In this document: positions 12,004 through 23,702 of the stretch, in pieces | Layout: each line of letters begins with the position of its first letter | How positions within the stretch are numbered: position 1 is the first letter of the stretch | Origin: Alectoria sarmentosa | Lineage: Eukaryota; Ascomycota; Lecanoromycetes; Lecanorales; Parmeliaceae | Assembly: GCA_009733775.1 (NCBI GenBank) | Contig: WOGZ01000009.1 | Coordinates: 62,001 to 126,000 of the forward strand | Direction: 5' to 3' | DNA length: 64,000 bases | Position numbers and translations under genes: made by a program | The notes under the pieces: model-generated | Database searches by the model: none | What the model saw: the letters and a program-made list of their open reading frames with translations, nothing else | Told to the model about the DNA's origin: nothing

Positions 12004-12280
12004 CGCAACCTTGGATGGTGATGGGTTGCGGGGCGTCAGAGATGACGAAGGTGGTATGGATGTCGTGGGGTTGCCTATGTTTGGCGCAGATGGTATTGGA
12101 AGCTGGGTTCCACGGACTCCATGGGACATTGGCGACGGTGGAGGGGAACAGGGATCAGCCCGACATATAGAGAACGTTGGTTGGGAATAGCAGACTACTA
12201 GGGACGTATACGACAATGATTGGGGCCAGATGATGGTACGATAGAGCAATCGGGAACTCTTGGTACACAAGCAACGATAG

Positions 12281-12375
12281 CTCCCCTTTCCTCCCCTCCC
12301 CTCCCCTCTTTTCTCTTCTCCTCTCCTCTCCTCTCCTCTCCCCTCCCCTCCCCTCCCCTTCCCTTCTCCTTTCTC
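12281..12375. repeat. Polypyrimidine (CCCCT/CCTCT) low-complexity tract
   Basis: Almost pure C/T on the plus strand for ~95 bases, built from tandem CCCCT and CCTCT pentamers with slippage-type variation. It lies ~280 bp downstream of the RING gene. It creates long false open frames on both strands. Confidence 0.9.
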
Positions 12376-13297
12376 ACCAAAAAAGAATTCAACCATTGGG
12401 CCGAACAAGACGAAGAAAACTTTCTCTACATTGATATCTCCACAGCCAAGCTTTACTCCCAAGACATCACAGTCCACCCATCTCAAGCAACATAAAACTC
12501 CCGACTCCCACCCGCATTATACCACTCCCACAAAGCCCGTCCGTCCCAACACAAAGAGTCCAAACAAACCCCACCAGAGACTTCCCTCCATCCATCGCAC
12601 GTAAAATTTCCCCTCCCACCGAGCACGTATAGTTAATCAGCTATGTTTGTAACCTGAACGGTCTGAGAAGGCATCCAAAGGTGTCAGCGCAAGCTTTCGA
12701 ATCCTGCCCGCCCACCCTTCTTCCTATTCTTCCATCATCGCGGGTGCTAGGAGATTTGTCGTTGACGAGCTTTCTTTGGGCTTTCGTGCATTTTTTGCTT
12801 CGTTAAGAGTCGATGTCGGCATATGCATGCCGGGCAAGGAGTGGATTCAATATTTCGGGGCCTTTTTTGACGGAACTTGAACGGTTCCAACTCTCCGTGT
12901 CTCAAGACCCTTTTCAAATTTCAGATTAGCTACGTATTTTGGTTGCGCGAAAATGTTATACTCATAACGATTTTTTGTCTCTGCAATTCGATAAGACTGT
13001 TCCACTCGCTTTTGAATCTGGCCCCTCAAGAATTGAGATGAGATCAGTAAGTAGGCGGCTACTTGCGAGCAGCGCACGGCCAATGGTATTTGTATTCATA
13101 TTCTCATGCTCATTTCCATTGCGACGAGAAGCGATATTCAGAAGCGCTTTGCCGCAATGCGCTCAGCCAGCCCCCATTTAAAGCGCAACTCGCCTCAATG
13201 TGCTAATCAGGCCTTTTAGAACGCCTCGGAAAGATTAGCATCGAGAGCTCGCGCGGAGAGTCGCAGAATATCAAAAGAACGATTTTCAACTTCGAAA
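12376..13297. other. Intergenic region
   Basis: No supported gene. The right-hand part should hold the promoter of the secreted-protein gene at 13298. Confidence 0.4.
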
Positions 13298-13917
13298 ATG
13301 CAAGCCTTCAAAAAGTCAAGATGGATCATCGTCGCCCTTCATCTTCTAGTCACGACAGCGGCAACAGCTCCATCATCCTCTCCTTTCGAGAATCACGATT
13401 CCTTAAAATCCTCAATCAATCACCAACCCTCCCCAGAATCGTCCCCCCAAACACCCATCCCGCCTGCCCCCCCACCCCCCCTCCACAACAAACGCTCACC
13501 CCCCAACGGCGGGCCCATCCAAACCACAACCGCCCACGGCTGGGCCATCAAATACCGACAATACGCCAGCATCATGATCCCCATCCAAGTCGCGGCCTCG
13601 GTCCTCGAAACCTTCTACGCCGACCGCCTCCGCCGCATCGCCCGCAAGCAAATCCGAAACCGACCCTCGCCCGGAAACGCCTTCACCTTCAGACTCGGGA
13701 GCGTGTATTTGGCCTTCCGGGCCGCGGACCGGACGCAGGGGCTGGAATGGTGGGCTTGCGAGATCGTGGTGGATGCCTTGTTGGCGAATGCGAGGAACGG
13801 GTTCGCGGCGCAGTTCAAGTCGGAGACTGGTTCCACCCGGAGACGGGGAAGCGGGTGTATGTCAGTCTGTCCATGTTGCAGCGGTTTGGGCCGGGACCGG
13901 TTAGGGGTGCATGATCG
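13298..13917 (+). pseudogene. Secreted-type protein with a frameshift near its 3' end
   Basis: The frame from the ATG at 13298 encodes a signal peptide (SRWIIVALHLLVTTAAT), a Pro/Ser-rich linker, then a globular part with AIKYRQYASIMIP, LETFYADRL, a FRLGSVYLAFRA strand, a WWACEIVVDALLANARNGF helix and AAQF. Beyond about 13815 this frame turns into Arg/Gly/Cys-rich sequence with no likeness to a fold. The next frame over carries VGDWFHPETGKRVYVSLSML and stops at 13917. That reads as the expected last beta hairpin of this fungal secreted family. A change of one base (or two the other way) between about 13800 and 13822 would reconcile them. No plausible intron fits there. It could be a real lesion or an assembly error. 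The protein is presumably exported. Its function is unknown. Confidence 0.6.
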
Positions 13918-14237
13918 GATTTAAGAACCGATCGCAGAGAAACCAAAATGTTTTAGGAAGATTCAGCGGAATGTTTGGGTGGTTTTGTTTTTGTGTCGAC
14001 AGCTTACTATTTTTATTCTCATTCTTTTCAGCCTCGGTTCATCCTACTCACCTTACTCACCCTTTATATCTTCCGTTTAAGGATGATTTTCAGAGCGGCG
14101 AAAAGCATTCTACTCAATACGAGCATACTGGCAGAAGCAAACGGTGTTTCCCATACAATCTCCCACTAAAAATCCCATACAATCTGTCATACTCCATCCC
14201 ACAACAGTCGCCAGTGGATTGTCCAAGATGCTTAGCG

Positions 14238-15331
14238 TTATACATGCTGCTTTACCCATTCACGATGATCTAAGGGTGGGCGTGGTGTCCTCAAGTACTC
14301 AAATGACCGCGGTTCCCAAGTGACACCGGGTAGAGGGACACTGACTATGTCGTCGTACCTACTCCCTATTTTCTGCCCGTCCTCGAATATATCTTTTTGT
14401 GATTTCAATGCGCTAATACACACTCTGTCCAAATGTACATCCTTTCCCCAAACGACATCCTTGAACTTCTCACAAAGGTCTCTGGCATCGAATTTTGGGC
14501 GTATGTATGTCTTGAAACGCTCCAGACTCGGTTTGGTATTAAGAACTCCGGAGCTGAGCCCTTTTGTGTCAATTGCTCTTGCCTGACAAAATCGACGGTC
14601 TCCCAGGTTGCCTTGAAGGGGGGTTTGTCTTTCAAGGCCAGCACCCATGAATTCACGAGAGATACCACTACAGAACGACCGTAGAATATCCGTGGGCTCC
14701 TTCATGAAGACATAGAGCCTCATAACATTCTCAAGACCTGGTGGACGATGTTGGAAAGCGCTTTCGCCAAGTCCGACCAAATCCACCTACACATCCCAGG
14801 ATTAATATTACTTCTTTGGGGCAAATAGTTCGGGTTATGACGCCGGCATCAGAAACATGACGACCAACTTGCTACCCAAAATAGGCTTGGAACTCATACG
14901 CAGTATGTATTGGGAAATGGTTATTTCGAAAATTTACTCACAGTCAAGGGTCGGGGTTTGATTTGATCAACAACTTGATTTCCTAGGGTTTCTGGATTCA
15001 CGATCGACGATGTTTGGGCTTTGGATTGAGCCACTTGAGCCTCGTTGAAAAGCTTCTGCCAGTCTTGTTTCCCAAGTTCCTGAAGCAGCCTGATGGCTTG
15101 CTGCTGACTTTTTTCTGTCGGTAGACTCAGAGCAGCAACGCTAATGGCCAAACTTTGAAGCGATTGATAGGCTAGATGAGGTATTGCGGCAGCTGCAGGA
15201 TCATTGGCGACTTGCCACAGAGTCTCTTGAATTTGAGAGGATGAAGTTCGATTAAGTAAGGGGATGCGGACGAAGTGGGTAATGTTCAAGGAAGTTCGAT
15301 AAGAAGGCACTATTCCGCGTGGAACTTTCAT
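14238..15331 (-). CDS. AKAP7/ASCC1-like 2H-phosphoesterase-fold protein, active site lost
   Basis: Reconstructed as complement(join(14238..14786, 14942..15331)), 312 residues, with one 155-bp intron (GTGAGT...GTGTAG). The N-terminal half has the layout of the AKAP7 nuclear-localisation-signal domain: THFVRIPL strand, IP-x-A-x-x-L linker, a strand ending in ALSLPTEK, then a helix. Exon 2 continues with KPRPLTVDLVGLG and an alternating strand/helix pattern. In active 2H enzymes the third element holds H-x-T/S (as in LHLTLG). Here the aligned residues are L-A-I-S, and the second H-x-T position is also not His. If the assignment is right this is a pseudo-phosphoesterase. The KH domain of true ASCC1 is absent. 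No function is claimed. Family call is moderate confidence. Confidence 0.65.
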
Positions 15332-17104
15332 GCTGAAATGTCTAGTCGACCGGCTTACTCCTTAGCTTCTCGTGTGATGCTCGGATCGTAGCACAGCTCT
15401 CACTTGATACCTTCGTTTATGAGACTGTGGCGACCTAGCCTTTGAAGGCGATCTTGATGAAGGCTTGGCGTATTAATCATGGCGGCTATGGCGGTTGGCG
15501 CCACGTGTACCGAGTTCTTCCAGATGACGCTAGCTAGAGATCTAACTCAATTGAGTACTTTAAGGGCGGCGGGGTTTTCGCAATCCTCCCTACAGAGTCT
15601 CAATAGACTTTTCAATATCGAATATACTGAGCTATTTTGATTCACAGTATCGTACTAATATGGGCAAGTTTAAGAAAGATCGGGTTCGAAAAATATGTCA
15701 ATAGCATTTTCAAATCTCAACAGATCTTCAGTTCAAAAGATCGTGAAAATATCTTTAATGATTAAGCTGTAATTTACAATACAGGGTTCGATTATATACA
15801 CAACCCCCACTCCTCACTCCCCGTGCCCCCCTCTCCTTAGTATCCACCCCACCAACCCCAATGTCAGGCTCGTAAACCATTGCCCCCAAGGGAACTTCCA
15901 CTAAATCGTTCAAATCCGAAGTTCAGAATATAATGATGTGGATGTAATTTATCGTATCGAGATCCCGAATCAAAAACTTGACGCTCGTACACGTAAAAAA
16001 TGCTCTCACGAGATTCGTTTCTTCAACAAACTATCCATAGGCTGTCAATAAATTGTTAATCGATTTTCATACCACGAGACTTTCATTAGCGTTAAAAATC
16101 TACGAGATTTGTCATATACGAGTATTATTACATCCTTCGTACGAATCAAGATCTTTCTTTGAAAACATCGTTATTATATAAGATATGCATAAAACATGGA
16201 TCGCAAGAGCATTGTCAACGTGACAAGCCTGTTAATAGGATGGGCTACAAAATGACGCTTCTGATAGGCTACAGGCATGATTGCGAAAAACCCCCTGCCG
16301 ACCTTAAAGTAATTGAAGGCCATGTCTCAAAAGTCGGAGACTGGGGACTAAACTTCCTCCACCAAAGGCTCCCGTCACCACCGTTGTAGGCGCTGAACAT
16401 AGCGTCAATTACTTTAGGGATGACTGTTTGCCTGCATACTTAGCTCCTGTGGTGTAGGACGATTAGCATCACTCTACTTATCTCCAGGGCCAGCACCGTC
16501 GTCAACTCCCACCGCCGCTCCCAACTACCGTTCTCGTCAAAGCTCCCATATAAAATCTCTCAACCAACCGTCCCATGACTGCCTACAGGGCATTACCCAA
16601 GATGCTTTTAAAGGTCCCATACAATTCCCACACAATCTCTCTCCAAATCTCTCATACAATCAATCTCTCATGCTCCATGCCAAGCTAGTGCGAACTTTGA
16701 AAATTGGTTGTTGCCAACCAGAAGAGGCCTTTTCGCGTACAAGTTTGGTAAATGAGACGTTGACTTCCAAGCACCGGAACTGGAATGAGTTCCCAAGTAT
16801 TAGGCTGTAAAACCAAAGTATCACAATTGTATAGCTGGAAGTGTACAATCACCATTGCTCCAACCGATCACGAGGTGAAGCCCGCCAGAATGTTGAACAA
16901 AACAAAAAGGTATATTACAGGCAAGTGTTAAGGACGTGGTATATACCATCACACATTACGCTCCGAAAAACGTTCGCGTCGTATCAGATTTTTACAAAAT
17001 ACGACGAGCCCATCCAAGCCCCATCCAACTCCCGCTCGTCACGCTGCGGATCTCCCATGTTTTCCAAAAGTCGTTGTGGATACAAGTGGTTTCGTACCAG
17101 CCCA
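15332..17104. other. AT-rich gene-free stretch
   Basis: About 1.8 kb, noticeably AT-rich between about 15,600 and 16,250, without supported genes. Short phrases such as 'tcccatacaatc' and 'ctctcatacaatc' recur here (about 16,600-16,670) and also near 14,150-14,200, suggesting a dispersed, diverged non-coding repeat. Confidence 0.4.
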
Positions 17105-20100
17105 TTAGGGGTACGAAGAGTACATCTTTACAAGGCCCGAAGCCCTCAAGAACTCATCTTTGTCTATGTCACGTCAGCGGATCCTTACACCTCAGAGACA
17201 ATGCCCACTCACGTTCCGTGTTTCCAAAAATCAACGTCATCTTCCACCGCTTCTTGCCCGTCGGCTGCTCCTTGAGGCCGCGCGTCGTCGCAGTCATATA
17301 CTTGGTGTCCACCTCGACGCCGCGCTGAAGCAACAAGGCCTGGAACTCCACGTTGTAGCTCATGGTGGAGTGTTCGCTGCGGCAAGCAGCTTCGAACAGC
17401 GAGGCCGTGATCCACCGGTCCTTCATTTCCTCTCCCAGTCGGACGGCCAGTCGGACTTGAGGCTGGCCTTCTTCCGCCGCTTTCTCCCAAAGTTGAACGC
17501 CGACCCCCTTATATTGTTCTTTTGGGTTTTTGATGAGATGGCCTGTCTCAACGAGGTGTAGTTTCGACAGGGGTTGGGAGAACTTGAGGGTCCAGCCCGT
17601 CAAGCCATGCATGAACCTCTTCAGATCATGATCGCAGCCCAACTCAAGATGGGCTGATTTGAACGTCTCCACCACCTCGCTGAACTCAGGAGCAGGGTCG
17701 CTTGCGTTTGGCTTATAGTGCAGCTTGGGTATTGTGGAGACGTAGTGTGAGATTTGAAGACTTGGAAAGTCCAAGGTATTCAGTGCACCCTTTTTGCCAC
17801 CAAAAACCCAATCAAGATCCCTATAGACGTAGTAAATCTCTGTCAAATGTGGGCTCTTAGGACTTTTCTTAGTCAAGGTAATTGAGTGATATTGTTGATC
17901 CGGCTCATCAACGTCGAAGAGTCGATATATCCTGACGTCCTGAAAATCGGATCGTATCTCGACTTTGGTGGCAACCTGTGGCGGCATTTCCGTAGGGAGA
18001 AGAAGACATTCTTCAAACCTTCGAGCTTCTGAAGCGGTACGGAACTCTAGATCAATCTTACGATTAGGTTCGTCTGCTTTGTAGATATATGAGTATTGGA
18101 AAGCAAAGTTGCCCAGCTCTTTCCTCTTCAATTGCCCACAGTCTGACCATTTGACTGTGACTTTAGTCCCTCCAACCACCATCTTTATTTGGTCTATTGG
18201 CAGCCAATGTGACACGCAATCAGGCTTGGTACTATCTGGAGGTGTGTTGACAACAAGGCGGCGTGTGGTCTTCCAGCATTTGTCGGGCATCGACTCATAA
18301 ACCCTCAAACCGCAAGAGGAAGTCTCGCTGGATACCATAGTGCTGGCTGTCCCTTCCCCGCGGACTGCCCGTGGACTGGAGTCACTGTAGGTGGAGATGG
18401 ATGTCTGATAAATTGCAAGTTCTCCTGAATGGGGCCTGAGTTTCTTTGAAGCAGCGAAAAAAATCTGTGGCTGAGTGAAAAACCCAACAGCGTCTTCTTG
18501 GCTCAAGAACCTAATCTCCGCTTCTTGGGTTGGAAACTTGATCAAGAAGAGAGTATTGTCATCCCCAGCCACGTATTTCTCAAGATCTTCTACCGCAAAT
18601 TTCCGAGATAGATTCACAGACGCTCGATGATTGCACAGGGAGACGAACATGTCACACTCGTCCGCGGCTGTCCAAACTAAGAGCATGTACGGAGCACTGG
18701 AAGACTTCGATCTGTCGTACCTGCTGCCAAGCTGCGCATTGACGAAGGTTCGGAACAGCACCTTTTCACGTTGCATTCCAGCATTATCTTGATCTATTTC
18801 AAACCAACGAAGTGCACTAATAGGGTCGTCCATTGCGGCAGGAATGCTTTCTTCGGCTTCTATCGTTTGCTCGAAGCTCTCAAGAAGTTGGAGATCATAC
18901 TTTAGAGGGACATACTCTTTAAAAGACTCGAGGTTGCGATCGACATTCCTGCTTTCCAAGAGATCATTATGAAGAGACGACGACAGGTCTCTGATCAATT
19001 TCCTGACAGACACATACGAGAGATCCTCGTCCGCTGCTCCAGCAAGGACAATCTCTTCCAATATCCAAGAGCTTTTGAGCAAATCTGTGTATGCTTGCTC
19101 GGCTGAAACTGTACTGTGCCATCGACTCTGGTGCTGTGAGGCATCCATCCCCCTTCGTTTGACTTCATTTTTAGCGAGTACACGGGATATAGTTCGCGAC
19201 TTCACTAGCCACCAGATCGCCAGCCGGAGCCACCTTTCCGCGGAAGTAGGAATTCTGACGGACTCAACGCTACTTCTGAAAACATCTTGGACATCCGAGA
19301 CGACATCGTGCTTTTGCCTCTCCTGAGAAAGCACCAACGGCTGTTGAGTCTTGATTTGGAGACGGTGTTGGTCGGAAATTGGGGGCTCCCCCTCTGACAA
19401 GGCTTGGATTTCAATTAGATAGTTTCCAAAGCTAGGTGCAGTGTGACACTGACTTGGGCCAGTGTTTCCCAACTGTAATCGATCATGACAGCTAGAGCAG
19501 CTGGTCTTGGCTGTAGAAACGCTGAGAGAGCGGGACTTAAGCGTAGAGCTCTCCAGGGTAACCTGTCCAGCTGACCCTGTGCCACTGGTTGGTCTCTCGC
19601 GAATAGATTTATACCCCAATTTCGCTGCTCTAGGCGCTGGGTTCGATAGACTTTCTCTAGGGTTGCACAGCGTTCCAGCTGAATCTGTAGTCGCTGTCGT
19701 GATTGCTCTTTTGATAGGCGTGTATGTTGCGTCATTTTCTGACCCAAGTCTACTGACGGCAGTCCTATCGTCGTTATCACTAGGAGCATATTGGGCTTCC
19801 TCACTCAGATGCTTCCTGAAAGAAATTAAGCAAGGCTTCCAAATCATTAGCGGGACAGCCGTCATTTACCTGCCTTCCGACGTCAAGACGAGTTGAAGGA
19901 GCTGCTGGTGTTCTCTAAACTTCTCTCGAAATCCTTTAATTGCATCCTGGTCTTTGGCCCATGAGATGCGCTTAAAGAAAACGCCACGGTCACTCCAAGC
20001 TTTTGAATTATTAGCATCGTGGCGTGCATGAAGCCAGAAAGGTTGTACTCACCCAAGTTCTCATACTTCGTTGTTAGATCTCGAAGCCCGTAAAGGGTGC

Positions 20101-20326
20101 GAAAACAGCGATCTAGGACATTTTGCACAGCAACGCTATGGGAAGGATCACTGTCATGATCTGCTTGGCTTCTGATTCGATACAAGACACGTTTATATGT
20201 ATCCAGGTCCTGCAGTAACGCTTCGAATTGCTCTGGCGCATCGCGTGCAACCACAATAACTCGAGAGTAGAGAGCATATGCAAGCTTCGTCAAAGCTATG
20301 GTGTCGCCGATTGGGGAGTAGGACAT
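17105..20326 (-). CDS. Large protein with fungal NLR-type N-terminal helical domain, no NTPase
   Basis: Best model is complement(join(17105..17157, 17213..19815, 19870..19999, 20053..20326)), 1,019 residues, with introns of 55, 54 and 53 bp. The first exons encode an amphipathic helical bundle: SPIGDTIALTKLAYALYSRV, a YKRVLYRIRS helix, YENLAW, FKRISWAKDQDAI and a final LLQLVL helix. This resembles the N-terminal domain placed ahead of NACHT/STAND modules in fungal NLR-like proteins. The remaining ~880 residues have no Walker A or B motif and no repeats of ankyrin, WD or TPR type. They contain several PH-like endings (strand, then S/T-x-x-E-A-x-x-F helix), for example at FPTQEAEIRFLSQEDAVGFF and RTASEARRFEECL. 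If intron 3 is skipped the protein ends at 17169 instead. I prefer splicing because it restores a third such ending (NTEHEFLRASG) and uses a perfect GTGAGT donor with a CTGAC branch site. Function unknown. A role in self/non-self signalling would be inference only. Confidence 0.78.
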
Positions 20327-20832
20327 GATGAAACCTTCCGTCGAGGTGGAATTAGATTAGTAATCGTGATAGCCGCAAGGCTGACTGCTAGAAAAGCGGG
20401 TCAAGAGAGTTGGACATCCAGCACGTATTTGAGATCAGATATCAGCACTCGAAACGTTACAGGGGTTAGCCATACACGTCATCCTACCCCTGTGTTCCTT
20501 CACCTCGGTCAATGCTCGCACGGGTGGGACAGCTATCCAACCAAGAAGGCAGAGAAAGGGAGCAAGGCGTCCTCAGCCTCTCCGTCGCTGCGAGGCAGAC
20601 TCAATTCATATCAAAAGGGGATTTTTAGGCGAACGAGCAGAGTCAGATCCCTCGAAGATGTGTCATAAGATGTGATACAACGGTCGTGGAGATGTGACTC
20701 TAAAGCCGTGGGGATGCGACTAGCACTAGGTCGTGCAATGGTTGGTAGCCTTGCATTTCAGCTTCTGTTTTCGTATCAGTGTGCATGCTGAGAGCGGTTA
20801 GAAAATCAAGGCGTGCATGGGCCGAGAATTTG

Positions 20833-20986
20833 GTGACCATCGGAGCTTCGTAGCCTCATAGCCTTACGAGCTGCACAGCCAGCGCCAAGACCAGCCGGCT
20901 CCAGCCACAATAGACCAGGGAGCCAGGCCAGCTGGAAACTCACAGCGTGACCATCGTAGCCTCGTAGCCTTACGAGCTGCACAGCC
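20833..20986. repeat. Direct repeat pair of ~40-48 bp
   Basis: Positions 20833-20880 and 20947-20986 are near-identical (gtgaccatcg...tagccttacgagctgcacagcc). They differ mainly by an 8-base insertion in the first copy, and the starts are 114 bp apart. Each copy also contains a short internal GTAGCCTC/GTAGCC duplication. They lie in the upstream region of the sugar transporter gene. Confidence 0.85.
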
Positions 20987-21151
20987 TTCCTATGCAACCT
21001 TGAAGTACTTTACCATGCATCACTTTTCCATATAAGCAGGCTTTTCCCAAGATTCAAGGCTTGGACTTCCAAATCGCGAACCTATCAAATCTTTGGCAAT
21101 CTCGTTGCTCTCTAGTCAATCCAAAACCTGAACATCAGCGTTGCTAAGAAC

Positions 21152-23438
21152 ATGGCTACATCAGAAAAGGCTGAGGATGGGTACTTCGCCTCGGAGGATA
21201 TGGATGCAGCGCCTGGAAACATCAACAGCGTTCTGGTCAACCCTTTCATCGGAATGCGACATGAGAAAATGGACGAGCTTATAGGAGCGTTCATAAATAA
21301 AACAAAGATTGAAGACATATACCACGAAGTGATACGAAAAGGAGCATTCTTGGCTCAAGACCGTGAGGCATTTAGGGGGCCGCGCATAGATACCCTCCGT
21401 CTCAAGCCGGATGAGCTCGAAGCCCTCAGACAAGAAGACCCCAAGACCGGAAACAAATGGAATCAGCCCTGGATACTATACGCACTGGTCGGTACGTATT
21501 TTCGGAGTCCATTTCGATTCCTGAAACATGGCCAAGAGGTGGTCACTCCTGAGACATTTTTGGTACTTGGAACCCTCATCGGAGCAGACGACACTGACTC
21601 CAAATTAGGATGTTGCTCTCTTGGAGCAGCTGTGCAGGGCTGGGATGAGACCGCAGTGAATGGCGCTCAATTGGTAAGTTCGCCTCGCGAAGAGATCACT
21701 TCGTTGTCCATGTCTCCTGAATCTTAGGCATGATGTGACCACCTTTTACTTGTCGAGGTCCACTCGCGATTGGTTAAGATCTCGAAAAAAGGTATACTAA
21801 TGCGAGAATATGAAGTTCTACCAGTACGCATTTGGAATAGGATCCGAAGATGGAAAAGGTACAGGAAAGGATGCCGGCCTCAGGGGCCTCGTGAATGCCG
21901 CTCCGTACTTATGCTGTGCTGTGCTGGGTTGCTGGCTGACAGAGCCGTTGAATCGAGTCTTGGGGAGGCGAGGAACCATCTTCGTGACCTGCCTCATCTC
22001 CAGCGCGACCTGTGTAGCACAAGCATTTACATCACAATGGTGGCATCTATTTCTCGCCAGGTTTTGCTTGGGCCTCGGAATCGGACCGAAGAGCGCGACT
22101 ATTCCCATATATTCTGCCGAATGTGTCCCGGCAAATATAAGAGGTGGTCTTGTCATGATGTGGCAGATGTGGACGTAAGCTAAGCCTCTCTATGTCGGTC
22201 ATGGACAGTCTTAGCTAAAGCTCAACAGGGCGTTCGGAATTATGTTGGGATATATAGCCGGTGTCATCTTCCGCAACGTTCTTGATGGAGATTCAAAGAC
22301 ATGCGACAAATCTTCAAGCAGGGAGACGCTATTGAGCGTACAGTGTAGTTTGAATTGGAGGCTGATGCTCGCATCTCCCATGCTATTGCCTCTCATAGCA
22401 GCTGCCTACGTCTTCACCCTCCCGGAATCACCACGATGGCTGCTTCTGAAAGCCCGTCAGGGAAAGACTGCCTATTACGAAAAGGCTTTTCGCTCTCTTT
22501 GTAGACTTCGCCATTCCCGGCTCCAGGCTGCACGGGACCTCTTTCTTATGCATCATCTCCTCGACGGCGAAGAGAAAATCAAGCAGAATCGTAACCGTTT
22601 TGTGGAATTATGGAGTGTCGACCGAAATCGCAGAGCTCTGGTTGCATCTTTGACCGTCATGTTCTTACAACAGATCTGTGGAGTAAATGTTATGGCCTTT
22701 TATTCATCAGAGATCCTCAGTCCTGTGCTTGGCGACAAAGCTGGCCTTCTGGCTTCGATGGGCTTCGGGATCCTCAATTTCTTATTTGCTCTGCCAGCGG
22801 TATACACAATAGACACTTTCGGACGCAGGAATTTGCTTCTTTGCACATACCCTTTCTTGGCTTTCTTCCAACTCCTAACTGCTATGGGATTCTTGCTTCC
22901 AGATTCGAGTCACAGTCAAACGGGATTAGTATTGACCGGAATGTACCTTTTCAGCATCTTCTACAGTCCGGGGCAAGGCCCAGTACCATTCGTGTACTCT
23001 GCCGAATCAATGCCATTGTATGTCAGAGATCTAGGTATGTCAATGGCGACAGCAACTCTTTGGTTCTTCAACTTCCTACTGGCCGTTACATTCCCGAGAT
23101 TCCAGTATTCTTTCGGCAACACTGGTGCTTTCGGCTATTATGCGGCTTGGTGTGTGGTAGGATGGTTCATGATATTGTTTCTCGTGCCCGAGACGAAAAA
23201 TTTGACTCTCGAACAATTGGACGCACGATTCAACATTCCCACGAGAACGCATGCACGCTGGGCTGTGAAAGAGGTGGTGTTCGTCATCCAATACTATATC
23301 CTTGGGCGAAAGGAGGCGACCAGACCAGTCCTGAGCTTGCCGACCGAAAATGAGACTGAAATAGACTTGCGAAGGCTTCCCCCGCGGAAGTTGTCGATGG
23401 AGATCGAACAAAGAGAGATCCCAGATACCGAGGCTTGA
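21152..23438 (+). CDS. MFS sugar/polyol transporter (sugar porter family)
   Basis: Reconstructed as join(21152..21491, 21609..21673, 21816..22174, 22229..23438), 657 residues, with introns of 117, 142 and 54 bp. It is a twelve-helix plasma-membrane proton/sugar symporter or facilitator. Signatures visible in order: AAVQGWDETAVNG in helix 1, the loop motif NRVLGRRGTI, R-G-G in loop 4-5 (NIRGGLVMMWQMWTAFG), PESPRWLL after helix 6, QQICGVNVMAFYSSEI in helix 7, DTFGRRNLLL in loop 8-9, and VPETKNLTLEQLD after helix 12. A ~90-residue cytosolic N-terminus with predicted helices is longer than in hexose carriers and is typical of myo-inositol/polyol-type fungal members. The substrate cannot be told from sequence. 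The next gene on the same strand starts 264 bp downstream. Confidence 0.93.
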
Positions 23439-23702
23439 GATGGATAGGTACGGCTGGCGGACCGAGGAAGATCCCCGACGATGAGATATAAATAGACGTC
23501 AACTCGATAGGAGCGGATCTCCGAGTAGCTTTTGGTGTTCCCCCATCACGGCCCAAAGAGCAAGACATGCCGAGGGCCTCTGTATCGAACGAGGCTCATC
23601 GCGAAGGCGAAATTTTCGGTTCAGATATGGATTTGGTACTTAAGGCATAGGTTGCTACTTCTCTTCCGTACACCATCTACAGATCCAAGCTCTACTGTGA
23701 AC

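Noticed and set aside
12198..12495. Long open frames on both strands with Arg/Gly/Glu or Pro/Ser/Leu repeats
   Set aside because: They are produced by the polypyrimidine tract at 12281-12375, not by a gene.
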